Positions 15,772 to 24,361 of a DNA stretch of 30,000 bases are shown piece by piece (the stretch's first letter is position 1; each line of letters starts with the position of its first letter). A program made the translations under genes and the position numbers. Under the pieces are notes generated by a model that worked only from the letters and a program-made list of their open reading frames with translations, ran no database searches and had not been told where the DNA came from. Source of the DNA: Prorocentrum cordatum. Lineage: Eukaryota; Sar; Dinophyceae; Prorocentrales; Prorocentraceae. The DNA lies in assembly GCA_963575745.1 (NCBI GenBank), contig CAUYUJ010014339.1, positions 122,501 through 152,500 of the forward strand, written 5' to 3'.

Positions 15772-16320
15772 AAAACTGAACCGTCCTGGAGCCCCTTCCG
15801 GACCTCTTGGGGCAGTCTGTGGCCTTCTTCAGAGACTTCTGGAGAACCCCTGGGTATTCCCTGGGCGCTCTGGAGGGCTCCAAAAGGGCCTCCAAGAGGC
15901 GCCAAGAGGCCACCGAAACCAACAAAATGGTAAACAGCTGATTGTTTACCATTTTCGCTTTCCACTGGCCCTCGTGGAGACCTCCCGGGGCCCTGTTGAA
16001 ACCATCTCGGAGAGCCTCTGGGTGCTCCTGCCTCTAAGAGGGCTCCAAGAGGGCACCCAAATCAACAAACTGGTAAACAGCTGGTTGTTTACCATTTTTC
16101 CCCTTCCAATGGCCCTCGTGGAGACCTCCCGAGGCCCTCTTGAAGCCATCTCGGAGAGCCCCTGGGTGCTCCCCGGGGGTCCCGGGGAGCTCCAACTCCA
16201 AATAGGCTCCAGGAGGACACCTGGTGACAAAACTGAACCGTCCTGGAGCCCCTTCCGACCTCTTGGGGCGGTCTGAGGCCGTCTTCGGAGACCTCTGGGC
16301 GGTCTGGAGCATCTCTCGGG
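15772..16320 (+). repeat. Tandem repeat of about 152 bp with internal hairpins
   Basis: AAAACTGAACCGTCCTGGAG occurs at 15773 and again near 16229, about 456 bp apart, or three units of 152. The middle units instead open with GGTAAACAGCTG...TGTTTACCA hairpins at about 15927-15954 and 16069-16095 (stems of 11 and 9 bp around GCTGAT/GCTGGT). All units share GGCCCTCGTGGAGACCTCCC, CATCTCGGAGAGCC and GGGTGCTCC variants. No coding frame is conserved across units. Confidence 0.75.
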
Positions 16321-16513
16321 TCGCCTTGGAGGCTCTTGGGCGTCTCTTCGGCAGTTTTGGGGCGGTCTTGGGGGGCTCGTGGGAGTCGCTGGGGGGTCTC
16401 TTTGTTCATCTCGAGGCGGTATGGGGGCATATTTCGGCCGCCTTGGGGCGTGGGAAGCTTGAGCACGCGAGAAGACGCAACCTTATTGAAAAAACAAGAT
16501 AGAAACAACGATT

Positions 16514-16876
16514 ATGCCGTCTTCGAGCCCTCGCCAGAGGCAGCTCGGAGCAAGGGGTTTGGGCTGGGTCGAGGGGGTTCCGGGTTCTGGCCGGTTTATC
16601 CAATTCGTGTGTTACACGACGAGGTGGATACTGCGGCCATCAAGGGTAGCACAGAGTGAACGACGGCGCAAAAAGAGATCATACCAGATTCATGCGAACA
16701 CCATGGGTGCACCTGATTCGTCTCCGTCTGCGGTGGCGATCTGCACCAACTTCTTGAACATGATACCACATACCAATGGCATGTACCGTGGCGCGGCACG
16801 CGTACATCGACACTGTGTTCGGCAAACTTACATGCGATACGATAGCTGCTGGGTGCGATTGGACATGGTCGGCTAA
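16514..16876 (+). CDS. Weak coding candidate, 120 aa, unknown
   Basis: Open frame in DNA free of recognised repeats, containing SGRFIQFVCYTTRWILR and AVAICTNFLNMIPHTNGM. Composition is varied, but a minus-strand frame of equal length overlaps it (16596-16958). No domain, splice signal or related copy is seen. It may be chance. Confidence 0.12.
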   Translation: MPSSSPRQRQLGARGLGWVEGVPGSGRFIQFVCYTTRWILRPSRVAQSERRRKKRSYQIHANTMGAPDSSPSAVAICTNFLNMIPHTNGMYRGAARVHRHCVRQTYMRYDSCWVRLDMVG

Positions 16877-16879
16877 TGT

Positions 16880-17240
16880 TATTGTACTTGACGCGACTTC
16901 GACTGACTAGATCGAACCCGAATAATAAAACCATCCGCTTGCACTCCGGTGTGTCCACGAAAGAGCAGTACGTACACGCGCGAATGCCTGGACATTATAT
17001 GTGAGTGCAAACGTACCTGATATACGTTATTGGTTCGTTCACGCACCGTGAGTACGTGCATACCGAAGCATATCATATGTCCGACGATCATGTGTGGGTG
17101 TCCATACGTGTGCGTCTGCATTGGGACATGTACATGTGCATCGATTACGACTGATTGCGCATCGCTGCGCACATGCGTATGTAGCTCTGGTCTTTGAACA
17201 CACGTGCATACACATTTTCGGATGTGTTACTGGATATCCA
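16880..17240. other. Alternating purine-pyrimidine ACGTAC/CATGTG-rich DNA
   Basis: Dense in TACGTACACGCGCG, GTGTGCG, ACATGTACATGTGC and CACACGTACGTG words. It resembles the CATG-rich start of the window in texture. Such sequence can favour Z-DNA; no gene is supported. Confidence 0.5.
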
Positions 17241-17261
17241 CACGTACGTGTCGCAAGCTCC

Positions 17262-17370
17262 GGTGGCAACTCATGGGAACCTCCCATACCATCTTGTTGG
17301 CTCTTGCGAATCGACGCTGATCGACGCTAGTCGACACTAATCGATGCCAATTGACGCTGAATCTATGCTA
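17262..17370 (+). repeat. Module L, copy 2
   Basis: Leader GGTGGCAACTCATGGGAACC ... CTTGTTGGCTCTTGCGAA followed by about six ATCGACGCTA-type units. It leads directly into the hairpin of module K2, indicating that L and K may be parts of one larger repeat. Confidence 0.85.
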
Positions 17371-17372
17371 AC

Positions 17373-17870
17373 TAGAACCGCGCGCGCGCTCCGCGCGCGC
17401 TTAGGTTCTAGCAAGCCCCCGGCCGTGACAAGTGCACAGATCCTCTGAAATAGTTACCCACAAATGGCATGAATATGAGCCACACCAAAGCGTCAAAAAA
17501 CGAGGGCCGAACAGAGATCGATCACATACGAATGGTACATCCATACAAGGCAATGCGAACCAATGCCAAGCAGTGAGAATAATGTTCAGAATGTAGTGCC
17601 CACACTGGCACTGCAATGCAACGCAGTGCCTTGGAAACCAGATGCGAGCGCTATGCAGCGAGAAGCAAAGCACATGAAAGGCAAGGAAATGCGATGCAAG
17701 ATAACAAATGTTAAGCAGAAAAATGCTCGCCAACGCTATGTTGTTCGCGGAACCGGGCTTGTAAATTCGTCGGAAAACAATCGCATGACAAACAATGCAA
17801 TCCAATGCACACAAACGCAAGAGGCCGTACGAACCCGAGGGTCCCGAACCTCAGGGATCCCAGGGAGAAG
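17373..17870 (+). repeat. Module K, copy 2: hairpin plus CAATG-rich tract
   Basis: TAGAACC (17373-17379) pairs with GGTTCTA (17404-17410) around GCGCGCGCG ... CGCGCGCGC. Downstream GGCCGTGACA, GATCCTCTGA and TTACCCACAAATGG match K1 at 5214. About 300 bp rich in AATGCAA/CAATGC follows, then AGGGATCCCAGGGA. A 106-aa plus-strand frame (17563-17883) lies inside and is probably a shadow. Confidence 0.7.
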
Positions 17871-17929
17871 GTGTACAAGCTAAGTGGTGGATGCCCTGAT
17901 TCCGCCCTTAGTAAACATCCATATGACGC

Positions 17930-18016
17930 TAACGCACCAGCTCGTCCTTCTCCTCGCCCCCCTCCTCCGCCTCCCCTTCCTCAACCTCCTCCTCCTCCTC
18001 CTCCTCCTCATCCCTC
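17930..18016. repeat. (CTC)n microsatellite
   Basis: CTCCTCCTC tract with CCCCTCC interruptions. Confidence 0.88.
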
Positions 18017-18018
18017 TC

Positions 18019-18071
18019 GCAATCTATCCTCTGGCCGGTCGGTGGGCCCGACCGGCGACCGCTTAGATTGC
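18019..18071. repeat. 53-bp hairpin
   Basis: Outer stem GCAATCTA/TAGATTGC and inner stem GCCGGTCG/CGACCGGC around GTGGGC. The two stems are separated by short unpaired bases, giving a compact RNA-like fold. No known ncRNA family is recognised. Confidence 0.6.
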
Positions 18072-18484
18072 CACACAAGCTTCTTACATGGAACAAGGAA
18101 TACCGAATTTCCCCCCCCCAGGCTGCCAGGGAAGACCTGTCACAAGTAGCCCCCCGTCCATCGGCCACGCGGCCGGGACAAGCTGTATGTTTTCCAGGTT
18201 TGCCAAGAGAGGAAGGGTGAGAAGCAGCATAGAGGGACTGCGACAGAGACCGAACGTCACAATTTCCCCAGCGCTTGTTTTTTGCAAACGCCCAGGAAGG
18301 CTCCATGAAGGCGCGCAGGGCAGCCACGAGGAGGACCCAGGGCAGCCTAATGGGGGGATGCCCGAGGAGCACTTGAAGAGATTGGCAAAACCATGCCGAG
18401 GGTCTCTTTGGATGTTTTTTTGGGGGCGCTCCTGGAAGGCGTTCGGAGACGTTGTTTGGTCTCTCGGAAGGTATCTCGGAGGCT

Positions 18485-18625
18485 TCTTGGGGGAGGAGGG
18501 GGAGGAGGAGGAGGGGGAAGAGGAGGAGGAGGAGGGGGAGGAGGAGTGGGAGGGGGAGGAGGAGGAGGAGGAGGGGGAGGAGGGGGAGGAGGAGGGGGAG
18601 GAGGAGGGGGAGGAGGAGGAAAAGT
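18485..18625. repeat. GGAGGGGGAGGA microsatellite
   Basis: GGA and GGGGGA units forming a purine-only strand. The surrounding 18.3-18.9 kb carries GGCCTCTTGGGG-type short repeats. Glu/Gly/Arg frames are artefacts. Confidence 0.93.
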
Positions 18626-19029
18626 GGAGGCCTCTTGATGCTTCTGGGGGGGGGGGCCCTCGGGCGCTCCGGGGGCCTCTTGAAGCCTGTTGTGGCCCTG
18701 CTGGCGGTCTCGGGGGCCGTCTTCGGGGGGCGGGCTCGCTCTGTGAGCTCGGGTTCCGCCTCTCGTGCCCCATCTTGGGGCTCTCCTGGAACGCCCTTGG
18801 GCTGCATCAGGGGCGTTCTGGGGCGTCATGAGGCCCTGTCGGGGACCTCTTTGGCCGTCGTGAGAGGTTTTGGGGGGACTCTTGGGCTGTCGTAGAACAT
18901 TGGAATCGCGAAAGAGCAAGAGCACGAAAATCGTTGAAAATTCGATTGGGAATCAATTGTTTGTTGCCTCTGAGTGCCTTCGGCCCACGCCGCCACCGTT
19001 CCTGGGTTCTGGGTTAGGTCTCTTGGAAT

Positions 19030-19500
19030 TTCGTCTGGATATCGTGCAAGTCCTCTCGGGGGCCTTTTGACAGCAGTTTGGAAGCCTCTGGGGGAGAGCC
19101 TCTTGGGGCCTCTTGTGGCCTCCTGTGTGCCTCTTTTGGGCCTCCTGGAGCCTCCTGGGGGCCTCTTTGGGCGGAAGGCCAGAATTGTCGGTTCGCATTC
19201 CCCACTTCGGGCACCTCTTGAGGCCGTCCTGAGGCCCTCTTGGGTCCTGGGCGCCTCTTGGGCCGTTCGGGGGCCCTCTTGGGCCGTCTCGGGAGCCTCT
19301 TGGGCCCTCTTGGGGCGAGGTTGGAGGCCTCTTGGGCAGTTAACGCGAAAAACATTCAAACACAAACTGGCAATCAATGAGTTTGGCCTCTTGGGGCCTT
19401 CTTCGAGGTCCTCTCGGAGCGCTCTTGGGGCCTCTTGGGGGCTTCTTGGGTCATCATAGGGCCATCTTGGGCGGCTTGGTGCGCTCTTGGACCGTCCTGC
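19030..19500. repeat. GGCCTCTTGGGG degenerate minisatellite
   Basis: More than twenty variants of GCCTCTTGGG(G)CC at irregular 12-25 base spacing. They are inverted relative to the 4384-4610 block. Overlapping frames on both strands are Leu/Gly or Pro/Arg-rich without domains. Confidence 0.75.
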
Positions 19501-19667
19501 CGGCCTCTGGGCATCCGCTGCTGGCGCCAAGGAGAACCCTCGAGGCGCAGGGAACGCCCTGGAGCGTTCAAAAAGACCCGCCGGCGCCAGGGACTACAAT
19601 CGGTTGAGGGGGGGAGGGGGAAGTTTTGAAAAAGTGGGGGCTCCGGGGCCCGGGGACCCGGTCGCTG

Positions 19668-19760
19668 GTCATATATACACACATACTTACACATTTACAT
19701 ATATATATATACACATATATACATATATATGATACAATATTCTATATAATAGTATATGAA
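19668..19760. repeat. TA/CA-rich microsatellite
   Basis: ATATATACACACATAC, ATATATATATACACATAT and TATATAATAGTATATG; it precedes repeat L3 by about 30 bp. Confidence 0.92.
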
Positions 19761-19788
19761 AACAATATGGCACCATGAATATCATCGC

Positions 19789-19845
19789 TAACCGACGCTA
19801 AATCGGCGCTATATCATCGACCCTCAGACGCTAGTCGACGCGGGC
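19789..19845 (+). repeat. Module L, copy 3 (short)
   Basis: CGACGCTAAATCGGCGCTAT, CTCAGACGCTAGTCGACGC. The same words, including ATCGGCGCTAT, occur in L1. It lies about 15 bp before F3, as L1 lies about 140 bp before F2. Confidence 0.75.
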
Positions 19846-19860
19846 GGAATCGAGAGGGTA

Positions 19861-20000
19861 TAGTCGGGGCGTTGACCTAAGGAACCCTAAATAAGGAACG
19901 AGGCCCCTTTTTCCCAGAAGTTCAACTTCGATTCCCATCGAAACCCTAAGCAAAACCAAAGGCGAACTGCAAAACAACTAAGGAATACCAGGTTTCCATG
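19861..20000 (+). mobile_element. MITE family F, copy 3, right end missing
   Basis: TAGTCGGGGCGTTGACCTAA next to TA, then GGAACCCTAAATAAGGAACG and AACTTCGATTCCCATCGAAA. Similarity fades near 20000 and no GCCCCGACTG end follows, so this copy is truncated or decayed. Confidence 0.75.
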
Positions 20001-20019
20001 ATTGGCGACTGAACGCAAT

Positions 20020-20215
20020 CCTTGGGACGAAACCTCCACCCAGCGCACGTCGGCACTCACGAGGCGCTCACGGGCGCCTTCCAGCTGGAACAAAACAGAC
20101 ATCGCCAGCCGACCCGGCGGCAAGAGCCACGGCACACTGCTTATGAAGTCGGGGAGACTGCCCAAAGTGCAAGCACTGCCAGGGGGACCGACTGGCATTT
20201 CCAACCTGTATCTCC
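20020..20215 (-). CDS. Weak coding candidate, exon-like fragment
   Basis: The minus-strand frame contains MPVGPPGSACTLGSLPDF, SSVPWLLPPGRLAMSVL and QLEGARERLVSADVRWVEV, a varied, protein-like stretch of about 65 residues. It is bounded by TCC repeats on one side and element F3 on the other. No domain is recognised. It may be a fragment of a retroelement or host exon; a splice structure cannot be fixed from the sequence. Confidence 0.25.
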
Positions 20216-20234
20216 CTCCTTGTTTCCCTCCCCC

Positions 20235-20535
20235 TTCCTCCATCTCCTCCTCCTCCTCCTCCTCCTGCTGCTCCTCCTCTCTCCTCCTCCTCCTCCTCCT
20301 CCTCCTCCTCCTCCTCCTATCCTCCTCCTCCCTCCCCCTCCTCCTCCTCCCTCCTCCTCTCCTCCTCCTCCTCTTCTCCCTCCTTCATCTCCTCCTCCTC
20401 TCCTCCTCCTCTCCTCTCCCTCCTCCTCCTCCTCCTCCTCACCCTCCTCCCCCCCCCTCCTCCTCCTCCTCCTCCTCCTCCTCCTCTCCTCCTCCTCCTC
20501 CTCCTCCTCCTCCTCCTCCTCCTCCTTCTCTTACT
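20235..20535. repeat. Long (TCC)n microsatellite
   Basis: About 300 bp of TCC/CTC triplets with short C or TCT interruptions. A short (TTC)n run follows at 20596-20613. Leu/Ser/Pro open frames are artefacts. Confidence 0.97.
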
Positions 20536-20639
20536 TCTCCACCGCCTCGGGAAACGCGGGGGAGGGGGGGGGGCAGCGAATCAGCCGCATGCAGCTTCTT
20601 CTTCTTCTTCTTCGGGCGCCCCTTGGCGTCGGAGACGCC

Positions 20640-20868
20640 TGAAAATCGAGGAGTGCGAGGAAGGCGCCCGTTGGGTTGCCGAAACCGTCTGCAGGCATCA
20701 GATTTCTCAACACCTCCCCCTTCACAATCCTTCCTTTCTTCCCCCCCGAGCGAATCTCGTCGTCTGGCTTCCTGGTGACTGCTTTAGTCTTCAGCGGCCC
20801 GTCGGGACGCTCTGGGCATCCCCGGGACGCTCCTGGCGAGACGCAACTGCTGGAGAGCATCTCGAGGC
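20640..20868 (-). CDS. Weak coding candidate with a peptide repeated at 23.5 kb
   Basis: The minus-strand frame gives LSSSCVSPGASRG, RPDGPLKTKAVTRKP and then KGEVLRNLMPADGFGNPTGA. The frame at 23445-23572 (minus) gives LSSSCASPRAFRG, RPERPPEARVVTRQ. The shared residues (LSSSC-SP-A-RG, RP--P, VTR) with lower DNA similarity could mean conserved coding sequence or just an old duplicated repeat. The family is unknown. The 3' part runs into a TTC/CTT run that encodes poly-Arg. Confidence 0.25.
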
Positions 20869-21064
20869 CGGAGGACCGCCGACGACCGACGAACACGACC
20901 GAGAACCTCGAGCCTCGGAGCGAACACGTCCGCCCCGACCCAATCCGACCACGGCCAGGGCAAGCTCGCGCAGGCGCGGGGGGGGGCGGGGCCGGGGCGC
21001 GCGGGCGCTCATGGATGGTGCTGCTGCTCGTCGGGGCCCGCGACTGGTTGGCCAGGTAGACGCC

Positions 21065-21180
21065 GCCGCTGGCGCCGACCGCGGCGGAGGTCGCAGTCGC
21101 CGCCGCCGTCGTGGCCGCCGTCGCCATCGCCGTCGTCGCCGCCGCCGCAGTCGCGTTTGCCGCCGCCGTCCACCGCGCTC
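21065..21180. repeat. GCC/GTC-type triplet microsatellite
   Basis: GCCGCCGTC, GTCGCCGCC and GTCGTCGCC triplets mixed. It produces Ala/Val or Arg-rich frames. Confidence 0.88.
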
Positions 21181-21299
21181 CCTCGTGGCCACGGCCACGG
21201 CTGTGCGCAGCTCCGAGACTGGTCGGGTGGCCTGGGGTCTGGGAGGGGTCTCCTGGGGACGGGCCTGAGCGGAGTCGTCGCTGCCGCCGTCATGTAGCA

Positions 21300-21620
21300 G
21301 CAGCGGGGAGAAAGGGGTCAAACAGGTGGAGTGAAGGGGGAGGTCGAAGAGGATGCGGTTGAGGAAGATGAGGGGGGGGCCGATGAGGATGAGGAGGGGT
21401 AACTAATAGCAGACAGCACAGGCAGGACGTACTCGGACGATGAGGAAGCGAAGACAAGAGAGCAACGTCGCATATCACGAGGATCAACAATAACAACGGG
21501 AGGAGAAACATGTTCCCCCTTCCGTTCCCCCCGCATTCTCTCTTTCTCTCTCTCTCTCTCTCCCTCTCTCTTCCTCCCTTCCGCCTCTCCCGCGCCGCGT
21601 TGAGGAGCCTGGCCTGTTTA
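21300..21620. other. No gene seen; GAGGATGAG-rich then CTCTCT tract
   Basis: Contains GGATGAGGAGG-type purine repeats (about 21350-21400) and a (TC)n run near 21540-21570. There is no convincing coding stretch. Confidence 0.5.
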
Positions 21621-21734
21621 GAACTTCCCTATGTTGTTACACGACTCGACGGTGAATTCCTAGGGGCTCTGTCAAGACAGGTCGCCTCTCAGAGGCACAT
21701 TTCACTGTGGTTTGCAATGGCTGTTAAAGGCTCC

Positions 21735-21783
21735 TCCCCCTCCTCCTCCTCCTCCTCCTCCTCTCCTCCTCCTCCTCCTCCTC

Positions 21784-21831
<48 letters not shown>

Positions 21832-21838
21832 CCATCAC

Positions 21839-21882
<44 letters not shown>

Positions 21883-21893
21883 GCATCATTATC
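21735..21893. repeat. Compound (TCC)n-(ATC)n microsatellite
   Basis: TCC triplets to about 21783, then a nearly pure ATC array with a central CACCATCACCATC interruption. Ile/Ser/His or Met/Asp homopolymer frames are artefacts. Confidence 0.97.
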
Positions 21894-21971
21894 ATCTGTT
21901 CTGCGGTCTGCGCGCGTCCGCCGAGCAGCAGGGGTGGCACAGTTCAGATCGCACCCCCCTCCTGACGGGTA

Positions 21972-22147
21972 CAGTAGGGGCCAGTCCACAAGCAACCTTC
22001 CACAAGAAACCCAACCATGAGACCCCAGGACGCCCATCGATCGTTGGCGCGGGAACGTCACGCCTTCCGTAGCAAAACCATCGGAGCCCAAGAAACCCAG
22101 GGCACCCTGGAGGCGAGCAGGGTCTTTCTTGGCATGGGTCTCCACTG
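21972..22147 (+). mobile_element. MITE family C, copy 2 (176 bp, TA target)
   Basis: CAGTAGGGGCCAGTCCACAA to GGTCTCCACTG with TA on both sides (21970-21971, 22148-22149). Its length equals that of F1 and F2. The interior carries ACCTTCCACAAGAAACCCAA, GGAACGTCACGCCTTCCGTA and GGGCACCCTGGAGGCGAGCA. It has the best-preserved ends of family C. Confidence 0.85.
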
Positions 22148-22179
22148 TATGCTGGGGGGCCCCACAACAAAGGGGTGAC

Positions 22180-22320
22180 AGACCGTGCGGTGACCTCGGA
22201 ATCCACGGAACAAAAATGGCTTCAATGCACGGCCCGTCACCGCACGGCTGGGGAACCTCTGAGGCGCCATAGTTGCCCGAGACATCCTCGGAGAACGACC
22301 CAAGCCCCAGAACCGCGGCC
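22180..22320 (+). repeat. Dispersed repeat D, copy 2
   Basis: ACCGTGCGGTGACCTCGGAA pairs with CCGTCACCGCACGG downstream, then GTTGCCCGAGACATCCTCGG and ACGACCCAAGCCCC match D1 and D3. It starts about 35 bp after C2. Confidence 0.7.
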
Positions 22321-22363
22321 ACCCGACTCCACACTGACTCGCTACACGGTGTCGCCGCAGTAC

Positions 22364-22440
22364 CTCGCCATCGCTCGGACGTCCCTTCCCCGCGCATCTG
22401 TCGATTTCGTGAGTGTATTTTTCGCTCGACGATCCAGACC
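22364..22440. mobile_element. MITE family E, copy 3, truncated
   Basis: CTCGCCATCGCTCGGACGTC to TTTTTCGCTCGACGATCCAG, the left half only. A direct repeat unit (GTGAGAGAAACCCAGACC) begins where the element breaks. Confidence 0.7.
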
Positions 22441-22810
22441 GTGAGAGAAACCCAGACCTTCAACGCAGGACCCGCAGGGCAGGGCGCAACTCGCCGTGGC
22501 TCGGGCAACCGTTCCCCGTGCGTGGTCCGGTTTCCTCGCGTGCTTTGTGCGCTCGACGAATCGAGGGTGCTCCTCGAGGGTCCTCGCCTAGAAAGAAAGC
22601 GCACGTCCGAGCGATGCAACATATCGTTCGGGCATCCCCGAGGCTTTGGAGCAAGGCCGCCTGCCCCCGAGGGCCCCGATGAGGGCGCCCTCGGGCCGCC
22701 GGAGGCCCCTGGAGCCCCCCGCCGCTGCGAGGGCTCCTGTGGCGTCCTGTGGGACGCCGCTGCCGTGAGGGAAGCCCAGACCTTCAACGCAGGGCCTGCA
22801 GGGCACACAG
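22438..22810 (+). repeat. Direct repeat pair flanking E4
   Basis: CCGTGAGAGAAACCCAGACC at 22439 and CCGTGAGGGAAGCCCAGACC at 22764, both continuing TTCAACGCAGG and GCAGGGCA for about 45 bp. The 325-bp interval holds element E4 and the GC-rich stretch 22620-22760. This looks like a duplication. Confidence 0.75.
22490..22619. mobile_element. MITE family E, copy 4
   Basis: CTCGCCGTGGCTCGGGCAAC to GCGCACGTCCGAGCGATGCA. The left TIR is more diverged than the right. The middle CTCGACGAATCGAGGGTGCT and GAGGGTCCTCGCC follow E2. No clean target duplication is seen. Confidence 0.68.
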
Positions 22811-22975
22811 TACACCCTGCGAAATGCTTTAGAGATCATGGGTTAAGAAATTCATGGTCTCAGAATTTGATAAAAAAAATCCAGAATGTCTATTCAAATC
22901 TTAGGATCTACATTGAAACATTAAGAATAATCGAGACTCTGGCCGAAAACTTGGGTTTTCTTAAGCATCGCCTAG
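22811..22975. other. AT-rich island without a recognised gene
   Basis: About 165 bp with many A/T runs (TTTGATAAAAAAAATCCAG, TTAAGAATAATCGAG, GGGTTTTCTTAAGC) in otherwise GC-rich DNA. It lies between the direct repeat and element C3. No terminal repeats or open frame are convincing. Confidence 0.5.
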
Positions 22976-22976
22976 A

Positions 22977-23137
22977 GTGTAGGGGCCCGACCACAAGAAA
23001 CCTTCCACAAGAAACCCAACCCCGAGACCCCAGGGCGACCACTGATTTTGGGGTGTGGGAACGTCACGCCTTCCGTAGCAGAACCATCGAAACCGAAGAA
23101 ACCCAGGGCACCCTGGAGGCAAGCAGGGTGCGCGGTA
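22977..23137 (+). mobile_element. MITE family C, copy 3, damaged ends
   Basis: TGTAGGGGCCCGACCACAAG ... GAAACCTTCCACAAGAAACC ... GGAACGTCACGCCTTCCGTA ... CACCCTGGAGGCAAGCAGGG. The left CAGT is corrupted and the right end is missing. Confidence 0.72.
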
Positions 23138-23216
23138 AGGATGCGCGAGGGCCTTGGAGCCCGTGTTAACGTTTTACGACCGAGGCTGGCCAGTGAAAGT
23201 TGCTCAGGATGGGCAG

Positions 23217-23283
23217 AAGGGGCAAGGATGCAAGAGTACCTTTGGGGAGGTTGCCCATCCTTACTATGCGGGCTGACTGTAGG
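23217..23283 (+). repeat. Repeat G, copy 3
   Basis: GGCAAGGATGCAAGAGTACC, GGGGAGGTTGCCCATCCTTA, CTATGCGGGCTGACTGTAGG. It is close to the copy at 15128, and both lie 80-200 bp from a family H or E element. Confidence 0.5.
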
Positions 23284-23298
23284 ACCCGAAGGGCATAA

Positions 23299-23427
23299 CT
23301 TGTCATCGCTCGGGCGACCATTCCCTGTGCATGTTTCGGTCTCGTGCGTGCTTGTTTGCTACATTATCCAGGATGCTGACCGATGGTCCTCGCCGAGAAG
23401 AAACATACACGCCCGAGCGATGCCAAG
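23299..23427. mobile_element. MITE family E, copy 5 (129 bp)
   Basis: CTTGTCATCGCTCGGGCGAC to ACGCCCGAGCGATGCCAAG; the compensated GGGCG/CGCCC pair keeps the stem. Flanking ATAA occurs on both sides (23295-23298 and 23428-23431). Confidence 0.75.
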
Positions 23428-23444
23428 ATAATAGAGATTCGCAG

Positions 23445-23572
23445 AGGAGGTTCTCACCCCCCTGGACGGCGCCTGGTGCCTGTCGGGTCACAACTCGGGC
23501 TTCTGGCGGCCGCTCGGGACGATACAGGCCCCCCCCCCTGAAAGCTCTTGGGGAGGCGCAGCTGCTGGAGAG
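23445..23572 (-). CDS. Weak coding candidate, second copy of the LSSSC peptide
   Basis: Minus-strand frame with LSSSCASPRAFRG and RPERPPEARVVTRQ, related to 20640-20868. The flanking sequence does not extend the match. It could be an old segmental copy of the same exon or a non-coding repeat. Confidence 0.2.
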
Positions 23573-23696
23573 GACAACCTCCGAGAGACAAAACAATTCT
23601 CCCGAAACGTTCCGAAGCATTCCGACGCGGTGACGTCCAGACCAAGGGCGAAGGAGTGTAGGCCTCCTAGATAGGGTCCGAGTAGTTAAATGGGCT

Positions 23697-23880
23697 CGGA
23701 AAACTGCACTGCATCGGCGATGCATCGCCGGTACATAGGCGATGACTCGGCGACGTCCACGGTGCATTGGCAACGCCTGCGTCGAGGAGATCGGGCCCCG
23801 CATGGATCCGCATCGCCGGTGCATCGGCGACGCGGCGCGATCCTTCGACCCCATCTGCTCGGACCCCATCTGGGAGGCCT
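23697..23880. repeat. GCGATGCATCGCCGG short-repeat cluster
   Basis: CATCGGCGATGCATCGCCGG, ACTCGGCGACGTCC and CATCGCCGGTGCATCGGCGA recur, ending with CCCCATCTGGGAGGCC. That same ending follows the cluster at 12280-12460, so the two loci are copies of one longer repeat. Confidence 0.8.
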
Positions 23881-23884
23881 GGAG

Positions 23885-23940
23885 AGGAGGAGGGAGGGAG
23901 GGAGGGAGGGAGGGAGGAGGGAGGAGGGAGGGAGAGAGCA
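23885..23940. repeat. GGAGGGA microsatellite
   Basis: GGAGGGAGGGAGG array with GGAGGAGG interruptions. A shorter related tract lies at 24092-24120. Confidence 0.93.
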
Positions 23941-24361
23941 ATGCGAGGGAGGGAGGCTGCAGGCTGCCGCAGGGTCCCTGGGACCCGGGCCCCCCCGCCC
24001 TCGAGGGGGCCACAAGCCTGGAGCCAAGGGCTCGGAAACAGCGCCAGCAGTCTTTCTATCCCGCCCTGCCCGGTGGACGAGCACCTTTGGTGAGGGAGGG
24101 AGGGGGAGGAAGGAGGGAGGATTGTGAGGGACTCTTTTTGGACTCTTTGTGAAGCACAACGTGCTGAGGACAACGCCCACGCATGAGCGATGTCTCGTGC
24201 CAACCTCGATGCGCCAGAATAAGAAGGGAAGGGGGTCCCTTCTTGATGCGCCCCAAATTCTCCCGACCTTTGCGAGTGATGGGAGGGCACTCTCGAGCGA
24301 GCTGGCGGCCGTCGGTAATGCCCGAACGACCGCATCCAACACAACAGCTCTAATCATGCAT

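Noticed and set aside
17929-18807. 292-aa minus-strand frame with Leu/Pro-rich centre
   Set aside because: The centre is the GGA repeat read as CTC; the ends fall in CTCTTGGGG repeats and module K borders; no motif.
21702-22808. 368-aa minus-strand frame
   Set aside because: It crosses the ATC array, MITE C2, repeat D2 and E elements; the frame shares peptides with other copies only because the repeats are related.
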